NCBI GenBank assembly: GCA_934202735.1
Contig: CAKPYH010000002.1
Location: 186,001 to 250,000, forward strand
Length of the DNA stretch: 64,000 bases
Direction of reading: 5' to 3'
From: an uncultured Alphaproteobacteria bacterium
Lineage (GTDB): Bacteria; Pseudomonadota; Alphaproteobacteria; CAAHEQ01; UBA3637
The notes beneath the pieces were generated by a model. That model saw only the letters and a list, made by a program, of their open reading frames with translations. It did no database searches and had not been told where the DNA came from. Shown here in pieces: positions 8,557 to 16,497 of this stretch. The translations under genes and the position numbers were made by a program. Numbering within the stretch: the stretch's first letter is position 1; the number at the start of each line of letters is the position of its first letter.

Positions 8557-8952
8557 TTACCCCCCCTGTCCTTTCAAAGACATAATCCCTTTGGCCAACC
8601 CGATTTCCAACCGTGCCATGGTGGTATTGACTTCTTTGCGTTCTTCTTCCAACGCTTTAAAGTCAACGGCAATTTTTTGTTCCAACTCTTTTAGATTGCT
8701 TCCGGAAATGGCAAGTTTTGTGGAAACGGAGATCACATCGTTTTTTTTCACTAATACACCACGATTGCATGCGATATACGACCGATTTTCTCCCTTATGA
8801 TAGGTCAGGATTCCCGCCTTTAAGGCCGATACCATATCCGTATGCCGCGGCAACAGAGTAAAAAAGCCGTCTATAGCTTCAAAATCCACCTGATCCACGG
8901 GCGTATCCAGCACAATACCTATCGGTGAAAAAATACGCAAGGTCATATTCAT
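8557..8952 (-). CDS. atpC: N-type ATPase epsilon subunit
   Basis: Epsilon is the rotor-foot subunit that can brake ATP hydrolysis. The 131 residues begin with the beta-sandwich form MNMTLRIFSPIGIVLD and contain the GFFTLLPRHTDMVSAL motif (usual family form GxxGILPxHxP). A helical C-terminus follows. The stop of atpD and the start of this gene are directly adjacent. In N-ATPases atpC is second in the operon, as here. Confidence 0.92.
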   Translation of the reverse strand: MNMTLRIFSPIGIVLDTPVDQVDFEAIDGFFTLLPRHTDMVSALKAGILTYHKGENRSYIACNRGVLVKKNDVISVSTKLAISGSNLKELEQKIAVDFKALEEERKEVNTTMARLEIGLAKGIMSLKGQGG

Positions 8953-10350
8953 TTAAGCCCCCTTGTGCTTTCCATTCTTTTTACGAGCTTCATCAACGGT
9001 ACCGATCATGTAAAAATCATTTTCCGTTAAATCATTAAATTCACCGGACAAAATACGTTCGCATCCCGAAATCGTATCTTCCAGATTGACAGATTTACCC
9101 TGCATACCCGTAAACTGGCCCGTAGTAAAAAACGGTTGCGTTAAAAAGCGTTCCAACTTACGCGCCGTCAAGACGGTTTGCTGATCTTTTTCCGGCAGCT
9201 CATCAAACCCTAACATGGCAATAATATCTTTCAAATCTTCATATTGGGCCAAAGTTCGCCGAACGGCGGTTGCCACACGATAATGCCGATCCCCCACTAT
9301 CAACGGCGTTAACATATTAGATCCGGAAGCCAGCGGATCCAAGGCCGGATACAACCCTTGTGCCGCCCGTGCCCGCGATAGAACAATGGTGGATGATAAA
9401 TGCGCAAACGTGTGTGTAGCTGACGGATCCGTAAAATCATCGGCCGGCACATAGACCGCTTGAATAGATGTAATAGCCCCGTCAGCGGTACTGGAAATAC
9501 GTTCTTCCAAGTCCGCAATATCCGTTCCCAAAGACGGCTGATAACCGACACGGGATGGTATCTGTCCCAACAAGGTAGAGACCTCGGATCCGGCTTGAAT
9601 AAAGCGAAAGATATTGTCAATCAACAATAACACGTCTTGTTTTTTTTCATCACGAAAGTACTCGGCCATAGTCAGAGCCGACAGTGCCACCCGAAACCGG
9701 ACACCGGGGGCTTCGTTCATTTGCCCGAAAACCATAACGGTCTTATTCAGAACACCGGCCTCTTGCATTTCCCGATATAATTGTTCCCCCTCCCGCGACC
9801 GTTCACCAATACCGGCAAAAATACTGACCCCTTCATAACGACCCACCATGTTGTTGATCATTTCGGTAATTAAAACCGTTTTACCCACACCGGCACCGCC
9901 AAACAAGCCCGCCTTTCCCCCACGTTCCATAGGAGCCAACAAATCAATTGCCTTTATACCGCTTACGAAGATTTCAGACGATACTTCCAATTCAGATACC
10001 GGAACAGGTTGCGCATGAATGGATTTGACTTCCGCTTTTGACAAGGGTTTACCCCCATCAATCGTTTCGCCAAATACATTAAACATACGCCCTAATGTCG
10101 GCTTGCCCACAGGGACCTCTATCGGATGTCCGGTATCTGCCACACGCATACCGCGCGACAACCCCTGTGTCCCCCCCAGTGCCAAAGCCCGAACCGTATG
10201 TTCATCAATATAGCCTTGAGTTTCCAGAATCAAAGGCATATCATTTTCGGTACGTAACGCATTAAAAACAGTCGGTAATTCTTTTTCAAACCGAATATGG
10301 ACCACACTACCGCTTACCGCCGTGATTTTTCCGATATTTTTCTTCTGCAT
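8953..10350 (-). CDS. atpD: N-type ATPase beta subunit
   Basis: This is the catalytic subunit of the F1 head, 465 residues. The P-loop GLFGGAGVGKTVLITEMIN lies near residue 150, the catalytic glutamate region GIGERSREGEQLYREM follows, and the ALDPLASGSNM segment is near residue 330. It is the first ATPase gene, the order diagnostic of N-ATPases (ordinary F-ATPase operons start with a/c/b). Only 24 bp separate it from tyrS, so both are probably on one transcript. Confidence 0.96.
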   Translation of the reverse strand: MQKKNIGKITAVSGSVVHIRFEKELPTVFNALRTENDMPLILETQGYIDEHTVRALALGGTQGLSRGMRVADTGHPIEVPVGKPTLGRMFNVFGETIDGGKPLSKAEVKSIHAQPVPVSELEVSSEIFVSGIKAIDLLAPMERGGKAGLFGGAGVGKTVLITEMINNMVGRYEGVSIFAGIGERSREGEQLYREMQEAGVLNKTVMVFGQMNEAPGVRFRVALSALTMAEYFRDEKKQDVLLLIDNIFRFIQAGSEVSTLLGQIPSRVGYQPSLGTDIADLEERISSTADGAITSIQAVYVPADDFTDPSATHTFAHLSSTIVLSRARAAQGLYPALDPLASGSNMLTPLIVGDRHYRVATAVRRTLAQYEDLKDIIAMLGFDELPEKDQQTVLTARKLERFLTQPFFTTGQFTGMQGKSVNLEDTISGCERILSGEFNDLTENDFYMIGTVDEARKKNGKHKGA

Positions 10351-10374
10351 CTCACCTTTCCCCTCGGCAAAAAA

Positions 10375-11613
10375 TTATTTGAGCATGACTTTCAAAAAGT
10401 TCTTTTTCCCTTTTTGCAAAACAATCGTTTCCTTCTCGGCCGGAACACAGGCCGACACATCACAGACTTTTTGACCGTCCAGGGATAAACCGTTTTGCAT
10501 AATCAATCGGCGTGCTTCACCTTTGGAAGGCAAAAAGCCTACGGAAACCGCCAAATCAACCACGGATAAATGATCCCGACAACCGGTGTATTCGGCCATC
10601 GGCACATCATCAGATGACGCATCCCCCTTAAAGACGGAATCGGCCGCCCGAACGGCGCGTTCGGCTTCATCAGATCCATGAACTAATTTCGTAATTTCAT
10701 ACGCCATTTTCTTTTTAGCCGCCAAAATATCCGTGCGGCATAACGTTTCTATATCGGCCGTCGGTATATCCGTGAACAGTTTTAAGAGCATTTCGGTATC
10801 GGCATCGGCCGTATTGTAAAAGTACTGATAAAACGCATAAGGCGTGGTCCGATCACGGGCAACCCACAACGTCCCGCTTTCGGTCTTCCCCATTTTTTTG
10901 CCTTCTTTAGTCATTAAAAGCGGACAGGTCAACCCGAATGTATCCGGACAATCGGCCGTTGTCCGACCATCGGCATGAAAGTTCATTTTACGACTGAGTT
11001 CCGTACCGGCCACTATATTACCCCATTGATCACTGCCTCCGATTTCCAAAACACAATTATGCGTGCGATTCAAATAGACAAAATCGTATGCTTGCATCAG
11101 CATATACCCCATTTCCAGAAAAGTCAGCCCGCCATTTGCCAAACGTTTTGCATACGCATCTGAGGACAGCATTTTATTCACATTAAAATGAACCCCTACC
11201 GTCCGCATAAAGTCAACATAATTAAAGGAATTAATCCATTCGGCGTTATCCAAAATCAAAGCGGGATTATCGCCATCCGTTCGGATAAAGCGAGCCGCTA
11301 AATTTTTGACTTCGGCCACATTATGAGCAACCATTTCTTTTGTCATCATTTTACGCATATCGGATTTACCGGTCGGATCACCCACCAATGCCGTCGCCCC
11401 GCCGATGACCAAGATACCGTGATGTCCTTGCCGTTGCAGATGACGAAACATCATCAACGCAAAAAAATGGCCGATGTGCAAACTATCCGCTGTCGGATCA
11501 ATTCCCAAATAGAATGTAAACTTTTGTTCACCGTCCAATAAATCCCGAATTTCCCGTTCATGGGTCATTTGGTACACATAACCACGCTCACGCAAATAAT
11601 CAAAAAATGACAT
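10375..11613 (-). CDS. tyrS: Tyrosyl-tRNA synthetase
   Basis: This class Ic synthetase charges tRNA-Tyr. It has 412 residues, the normal length. The HIGH motif is seen in DPTADSLHIGHFFAL and the KMSKS-type loop in KKMGKTESGTLW. A C-terminal S4-like RNA-binding domain (LPSKGEARRLIMQNGLSLDG) is complete. An AAAGGGG ribosome site precedes the ATG. The gene sits directly upstream of the N-ATPase operon with no visible terminator between them. Confidence 0.97.
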   Translation of the reverse strand: MSFFDYLRERGYVYQMTHEREIRDLLDGEQKFTFYLGIDPTADSLHIGHFFALMMFRHLQRQGHHGILVIGGATALVGDPTGKSDMRKMMTKEMVAHNVAEVKNLAARFIRTDGDNPALILDNAEWINSFNYVDFMRTVGVHFNVNKMLSSDAYAKRLANGGLTFLEMGYMLMQAYDFVYLNRTHNCVLEIGGSDQWGNIVAGTELSRKMNFHADGRTTADCPDTFGLTCPLLMTKEGKKMGKTESGTLWVARDRTTPYAFYQYFYNTADADTEMLLKLFTDIPTADIETLCRTDILAAKKKMAYEITKLVHGSDEAERAVRAADSVFKGDASSDDVPMAEYTGCRDHLSVVDLAVSVGFLPSKGEARRLIMQNGLSLDGQKVCDVSACVPAEKETIVLQKGKKNFLKVMLK

Positions 11614-11646
11614 AAAATCCCCTTTGTAATATACCCAATCACGCTT

Positions 11647-11675
11647 ACCCTAACATATTTAAAAGTACTTTGCAA
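11647..11675 (-). promoter_or_regulatory. Promoter of tyrS and probably the N-ATPase operon
   Basis: On the minus strand TTGCAA (11675-11670), a 17-bp spacer and TAGGGT (11652-11647) lie about 30 bp before the tyrS start. It is the only good candidate upstream of the tyrS-atp gene run. The -10 box is weak. Confidence 0.45.
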
Positions 11676-11697
11676 GATAAAATTTAATTTTTTACAC

Positions 11698-11726
11698 TTG
11701 CATTTTATCTGAAAATCGTGTACAAC
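11698..11726 (+). promoter_or_regulatory. Promoter of accB-accC
   Basis: TTGCAT (11698-11703), 17 bp, TACAAC (11721-11726). It precedes an AAAGGAATA ribosome site and the accB ATG at 11762. It is back to back with the tyrS promoter. Confidence 0.5.
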
Positions 11727-11761
11727 AGACTCTGTTTGATGACAGTATAAAGGAATATCGT

Positions 11762-12184
11762 ATGGAACAAGAACAAAAGCAAGCCATTCAAGAACTTTCC
11801 GCTTTGTTGACGGAAAATAACCTGAGCGAAATTGAATACGAAGCCAACGGCGTGCGGTTGCGTGTCGTACGGGGTGGGGCTCCTGTGGCTGCCCCTTCAC
11901 CGGCCATCAGTGTATCGTCACCGGCGGTTCAACCGGCTGAACACAAGCAGGAAAGCCAACTGGTTTCACCCATGGTGGGTGTGGTTTATTTGGCCCCCGA
12001 TGAAAAGGCCCCGGCCTTTGTTCGTGTGGGGGATAAAGTTTCTGTCGGGCAAACTGTTTGTCTGATTGAAGCCATGAAGACATTTAATCCCATCAAATCC
12101 GATAAAGCCGGTCGTATTGCGGAAATCTTGGTGGAAAACGGTAGTCCCGTTGAATATAATCAACCCTTGTTTCGTGTGGAATAG
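11762..12184 (+). CDS. accB: Biotin carboxyl carrier protein of acetyl-CoA carboxylase
   Basis: AccB carries biotin between the carboxylase and transferase parts of acetyl-CoA carboxylase, the first step of fatty-acid synthesis. It has 140 residues. The biotinylation site is Lys106 in CLIEAMKTFNPI (Thr replaces the more common second Met). A Pro/Ala/Ser-rich linker at about 40-65 separates it from a helical N-terminus. It ends 2 bp before accC, with which it forms the usual pair; accD lies about 3 kb downstream on the other strand. Confidence 0.96.
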   Translation: MEQEQKQAIQELSALLTENNLSEIEYEANGVRLRVVRGGAPVAAPSPAISVSSPAVQPAEHKQESQLVSPMVGVVYLAPDEKAPAFVRVGDKVSVGQTVCLIEAMKTFNPIKSDKAGRIAEILVENGSPVEYNQPLFRVE

Positions 12185-12186
12185 GC

Positions 12187-13533
12187 ATGTTTGAAAAAGT
12201 ATTGATTGCCAATCGGGGTGAAATTGCCCTACGCATTCATCGGGCATGCCGTGAAATGGGAATTAAGACCGTGGCGGTACACTCTACGGCAGATGCCAAT
12301 GCGATGCATGTCAAGTTGGCCGATGAAGCCGTTTGTATCGGACCGGCTCCGGCCCGTGAATCTTACCTGAATAAAGCGGCCATTATATCGGCGGCAATTT
12401 TAACGGGGGCCGATGCTATCCATCCGGGATACGGTTTTTTATCCGAAAACGCCGAGTTTGCCGAAATGGTTCAAATGCACGGTATTACCTTTATCGGACC
12501 TGAACCCAAAATGATTCGCCTGATGGGGGATAAAATCAGTGCCAAACAAGCGGCACAAGATGCCGGACTACCCATTGTACCGGGTTCAGACGGTGAAGTT
12601 AAAACAACAGACGAAGCGTTGACATGGGCGCATAAAATCGGCTATCCCGTTATTGTCAAAGCTACCGCCGGCGGCGGGGGTAAGGGGATGAAAATTGCTC
12701 ATAATGACACCGAAATGTCCGAAGCCTTTACGTTGGCTAAAAAAGAAGCAAAAAATGCTTTTGTCAATGACTCGGTGTACATAGAAAAATACTTGGAAAA
12801 TCCGCGACATATAGAAGTTCAAATCTTGGCGGACACCTATGGCAATGTCGTTCATTTAGGTGAACGGGATTGTTCTATTCAACGCAACAATCAGAAAATC
12901 TTGGAGGAAACACCATCACCGGCCCTAAATCCAGAACAGCGCCGACAAATCGGTCAGGTCGCCGTCAATGCTATGAAAAAATTAGGATTTAGCAATATCG
13001 GAACGATTGAGTTCTTGTATGAAAACGGATCTTTCTATTTCTTGGAAATGAATACCCGGGTTCAGGTAGAGCACCCCATTACAGAAGCCGTGACAGGGGT
13101 GGATATCGTGCGAGATCAAATTCGCATTTCCAGTGGAGCCGCCTTGGGTTATTCTCAAGATGACATTCATTTTAACGGATACGCCATGGAATGCCGCATC
13201 AATGCTGAAGATCCGGAAACATTTATACCGCGGGCCGGCACTATCGGTCAATGGCATACACCGGGGGGATTGGATGTACGGGTGGATTCAGGTATGTATG
13301 CCGGTTATACCGTTCCCCCCAACTATGATAGCCTGGTGGCTAAACTGATTGTTCACGGCAGAACACGGAACGGTGTATTGATGCGTCTGCGGCGGGCCTT
13401 GGAAGAGTTTGTTATTGAAGGAATACCCACAACGATACCGCTACATCAACGCATTGTGGCCAACCCCGATTTTATTGACGGACAATATAATATCCATTGG
13501 CTTGAACATTTCTTACATCAAGATCAAAAATAA
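12187..13533 (+). CDS. accC: Biotin carboxylase of acetyl-CoA carboxylase
   Basis: This ATP-grasp enzyme carboxylates AccB-bound biotin using bicarbonate and ATP. It has 448 residues, full length. The N-terminus MFEKVLIANRGEIALR, the glycine-rich ATP loop KATAGGGGKGMKI (near 160), the HIEVQILAD segment and the catalytic EMNTRVQVEHPITE motif (near 285) are all present. Its operon partner is accB. Confidence 0.98.
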   Translation: MFEKVLIANRGEIALRIHRACREMGIKTVAVHSTADANAMHVKLADEAVCIGPAPARESYLNKAAIISAAILTGADAIHPGYGFLSENAEFAEMVQMHGITFIGPEPKMIRLMGDKISAKQAAQDAGLPIVPGSDGEVKTTDEALTWAHKIGYPVIVKATAGGGGKGMKIAHNDTEMSEAFTLAKKEAKNAFVNDSVYIEKYLENPRHIEVQILADTYGNVVHLGERDCSIQRNNQKILEETPSPALNPEQRRQIGQVAVNAMKKLGFSNIGTIEFLYENGSFYFLEMNTRVQVEHPITEAVTGVDIVRDQIRISSGAALGYSQDDIHFNGYAMECRINAEDPETFIPRAGTIGQWHTPGGLDVRVDSGMYAGYTVPPNYDSLVAKLIVHGRTRNGVLMRLRRALEEFVIEGIPTTIPLHQRIVANPDFIDGQYNIHWLEHFLHQDQK

Positions 13534-13562
13534 TATACTAACATACAAAACAGTAAAATAAC

Positions 13563-14024
13563 ATGATTGAAAAAAATACATACAACAGCGGACAAATCGC
13601 GGAAGAATATACCATTGATGATGACGGACGATTGAACGGAACCTATATCTCATATTATGAAAATGGACAGCTTCATATCAAATGCTTATTCAAGGATGGA
13701 GCATACAACGGCCCTTATGAAGAACGTTATTCCAATGGCAAAATTCGCTTTATCGGCACCTATGCCCAAGGAAGGTTGCAAGACGGACGTTATACAGTTT
13801 ATCGCGATAATGGTTGTCCGGATCACCGTTTTTCCATTAAAGACAACAAGTATAATGGCCCCTTTGAAGGGTTTGATAAAAACGGCAATTTATCAACCGT
13901 AACCATCTTCAAAAACGGTGTTATTATCAATCATTTTCATCAAAAAGTTTTGGCCCGCGACTTGAGACATTTGTATTGTGGCGGTAAATGGATAACCAAT
14001 CCGATGGAACGCCAGCGGGACTGA
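13563..14024 (+). CDS. MORN/YwqK-like repeat protein
   Basis: The 153-residue protein is made almost wholly of repeats such as GTYISYYENGQLHIK, GPYEERYSNGKIRF and GPFEGFDKNGN, spaced about 22-25 residues. This is the MORN/YwqK pattern. It lacks a signal peptide and a recognisable ribosome site and follows accC by 29 bp, so it may be read through from accBC. The function is unknown; YwqK relatives are annotated as antitoxin-like without strong proof. Confidence 0.7.
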   Translation: MIEKNTYNSGQIAEEYTIDDDGRLNGTYISYYENGQLHIKCLFKDGAYNGPYEERYSNGKIRFIGTYAQGRLQDGRYTVYRDNGCPDHRFSIKDNKYNGPFEGFDKNGNLSTVTIFKNGVIINHFHQKVLARDLRHLYCGGKWITNPMERQRD

Positions 14025-14110
14025 TTGACCGTCATTATCCACAAGATAACCCCGATTAAAATCTTGCGTTTCCGGATCCGCTGTCTTATATAACTGTCAG
14101 GAGAAATGAC

Positions 14111-15145
14111 ATGGAACAGATTTTATTTTTTGATTCGGATAAACTACTGCAAGATTTTGTAGAGGCTCATCCTATACCCGGGACACATCCTGTCTTTATG
14201 GATACCAGTTTGAACGCAACAAACATAAAATCTTTGGAACCTTATCGGGATATTCATGTCCTTTCGTGTTTTACGCATTCAGAGACCCTACCCGAAGACA
14301 AGTTGGATCTTTTTCCGAATTTACGTCTGATTGCCACACGGTCCACGGGCTTTAACCACATCAATTTGGAGTATTGTCGGAAACGCGGTATTGCCGTTGC
14401 CAATGTTCCGGCTTATGGTGCCACAACGGTGGCAGAATTTGCCTTTGCCCTACTATTAGCCTTAGCCCGTAAAGTCATTCGGGCCAAAAATGATATGGCA
14501 CATAATCGGATAGAAATGAAACATTACTTGGGATTTGACTTGTTTGGCAAAACAATCGGCATTATCGGAACCGGTTCCATCGGTCGCCACATGGTTCGGA
14601 TTGCCCAAGGATTTGGTATGAATATTATCGCTTATGATCCCTATCCGTCTGATGCGTTAAAAGGGATATATGTCAATGATATTACAACTATTTTTCGCAA
14701 AAGCGATATCATTTCTTTACACATACCGTCCACACCGGAAAATCATCATTTGCTGGATATGAACGCCTTTCAACAAATGAAGCCGGGGGTCATTATTATC
14801 AACACGGCCCGTGGTGATTTAATTGATACACAAGCGCTCTATATGGCTCTCAAAAACGGAATTGTCGGCGGGGCCGGACTGGACGTACTGGAAAATGAAG
14901 ACTTTTTATTACATGACGAAATTATGGTTGATGCGGCCGGCCACACCAACGATTTCTTGTTGGACTCGGCCATGAACTTGAAATTATTACAATTCAGGAA
15001 TGTGATTGCCACACCTCATATTGCTTTTAACTCTATTGATGCCATCAACCGTATCAATGAAATTACTTTGGATAACATCCGTGGATTTCAAAACGGTTCG
15101 GTTCCCAACAGCGTGATCCGGGAATCAAGGCATCAACAAGGATAA
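14111..15145 (+). CDS. D-isomer-specific 2-hydroxyacid dehydrogenase (D-lactate dehydrogenase-like)
   Basis: NAD-dependent reduction of a 2-keto acid, probably pyruvate to D-lactate. The 344-residue protein has the Rossmann motif GKTIGIIGTGSIGRHMVRIA (near 155), the catalytic Arg in NTARGDLID, the Glu in GLDVLENEDF and the His in ATPHIAFNS. The N-terminal half and the ENEDF-type loop resemble the LdhA subgroup more than glycerate or phosphoglycerate dehydrogenases, but substrate choice is inference. A good AGGAGA ribosome site precedes it. Its last 21 bp overlap the end of the convergent accD. Confidence 0.85.
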   Translation: MEQILFFDSDKLLQDFVEAHPIPGTHPVFMDTSLNATNIKSLEPYRDIHVLSCFTHSETLPEDKLDLFPNLRLIATRSTGFNHINLEYCRKRGIAVANVPAYGATTVAEFAFALLLALARKVIRAKNDMAHNRIEMKHYLGFDLFGKTIGIIGTGSIGRHMVRIAQGFGMNIIAYDPYPSDALKGIYVNDITTIFRKSDIISLHIPSTPENHHLLDMNAFQQMKPGVIIINTARGDLIDTQALYMALKNGIVGGAGLDVLENEDFLLHDEIMVDAAGHTNDFLLDSAMNLKLLQFRNVIATPHIAFNSIDAINRINEITLDNIRGFQNGSVPNSVIRESRHQQG

Positions 15146-15970
15146 AATACGCGCCAAGTTATCCCGCAATTCGGCCCGCGGAACAACGGCATCAATCATA
15201 CCATGTTGCAACAAATACTCGGCCTTTTGAAAATCCGGCGGTAGTTTTTGATGAATGGTTTGTTCAATCACACGGGCACCGGCAAAACCGATAATTGCCC
15301 CCGGTTCAGCCAATGTAATATCTCCCAGCATCGCAAAAGATGCCGTAACGCCGCCGGTTGTCGGATTGGTCAGAATAACAATATATGGAAGACGTTTTTT
15401 CTTTAACCTGTCAACGGCAATTGTCGTTCGGGCCATTTGTACCAAAGATAACAGGCCTTCCTGCATCCGAGCCCCACCGGACGCAGGTATCAGAATCAAC
15501 GCGGCTTCCTGCAGCTGAGCCAATTGAGCCGCCATCAGGATGGCTTCACCAACCGCCGTGCCCATAGATCCGCCCATAAAGTTAAAATCAAAAGCACCAA
15601 TAACAACGGCTTTTCCTCCGATTTTACCATGAGCCACCATAATTGCATCTTCGGTATGCGTTTTTTTACGGGATTCTTTCAACCGATCAGCATATTTTTT
15701 CAGATCGGAAAAATGCAGGGGATCTTCTTTAACTTTGGGCAGTTGTATCAAGGTATATGCCTGATCATCAAACAAAGATTCCAACCGCCGCACCAACGGC
15801 ATCCGAAAATGATATCCGCATCGCGGGCATACATAATCGGATTTAGCAATTTCTTCATAAAACAACATAGCCCCGCAGGACGGACACCGATCCCAAAAAT
15901 CATCGGGTACATCGGTATGAATATGCGTTTTTTTGACTGTCGGACGAGTCAGACTGGTAATCCAGTTCAT
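15125..15970 (-). CDS. accD: Acetyl-CoA carboxylase carboxyltransferase beta subunit
   Basis: AccD with AccA transfers the carboxyl group from biotin to acetyl-CoA. The N-terminal zinc ribbon (CPSCGAMLFYEE then CPRCGYHFRM, residues about 33-55) and the crotonase-like core with PASGGARMQEG are clear. The ATG at 15970 follows a GGGAGA ribosome site; a TTG one codon earlier is less likely. It has 281 residues, full length. No folC follows; instead the gene converges on the dehydrogenase and overlaps it by 21 bp. Confidence 0.97.
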   Translation of the reverse strand: MNWITSLTRPTVKKTHIHTDVPDDFWDRCPSCGAMLFYEEIAKSDYVCPRCGYHFRMPLVRRLESLFDDQAYTLIQLPKVKEDPLHFSDLKKYADRLKESRKKTHTEDAIMVAHGKIGGKAVVIGAFDFNFMGGSMGTAVGEAILMAAQLAQLQEAALILIPASGGARMQEGLLSLVQMARTTIAVDRLKKKRLPYIVILTNPTTGGVTASFAMLGDITLAEPGAIIGFAGARVIEQTIHQKLPPDFQKAEYLLQHGMIDAVVPRAELRDNLARILSLLMP

Positions 15971-15988
15971 CAAATCTCCCGTAAAATA

Positions 15989-16270
15989 CTAACCTTTTTT
16001 ATTCAAAGCGTCTTTAATGGCTTTACCGGCTTTAAAAAACGGCACACGCTTTTCGGCGACCTGCACACTGGCCCCTGTCCGCGGATTGCGACCGGTACGC
16101 GACTTGCGGGTCCGTACGGACAACACGCCCCATCCGCGTAATTCAACACGCTTCCCTTTTACCAAAGCATCTGTAATGGCATCAAAAAACGTATTGACGA
16201 CACGTTCGGTATTAGCCCGGGTCAAGTGATTGGCTTCTGCCACTTTGGCAATCAATTCGGATTTAATCAT
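15989..16270 (-). CDS. ihfB: HU/IHF-family DNA-binding protein, probably IHF beta
   Basis: This is a 93-residue nucleoid protein that bends DNA. MIKSELIAKVAEANHLTRANTERVVNTF is shown here only in part as the typical N-terminal helix pair; the arm motif R-N-P-R-T-G (GRNPRTG) and FKAGKAIKDALN end are family hallmarks. The ATG at 16270 is used because AAAAGGAGAA precedes it and the family starts there. Residue pattern (VELRGWGVLSVR) fits IHF beta better than HU. It lies 18 bp upstream of accD on the same strand. Confidence 0.92.
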   Translation of the reverse strand: MIKSELIAKVAEANHLTRANTERVVNTFFDAITDALVKGKRVELRGWGVLSVRTRKSRTGRNPRTGASVQVAEKRVPFFKAGKAIKDALNKKG

Positions 16271-16425
16271 TTTTTTCTCCTTTTGTTGATAAATGATTAT
16301 ATCTTGTACTCTGTTTTCCATCTAATGTCAAGCCCCATCACAAGTTAAAGATACTTATTTTTTGTATAAATACATATAGAATTCAAAACATGAAATAAAA
16401 ATTATATTTTAGATGTAAAAAAGTG

Positions 16426-16454
16426 TTGAATTTATAATTTAAGTATGATATAGA
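16426..16454 (+). promoter_or_regulatory. Promoter of the autotransporter gene
   Basis: TTGAAT (16426-16431), 17-bp spacer, TATAGA (16449-16454), in a very AT-rich 180-bp stretch. The start would be near 16461, giving a leader of about 37 nt with an AAGGAT ribosome site. Confidence 0.7.
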
Positions 16455-16497
16455 ATACACAAGTATTTAGTTCAATCAGACGCAGAAGGATCCAACC

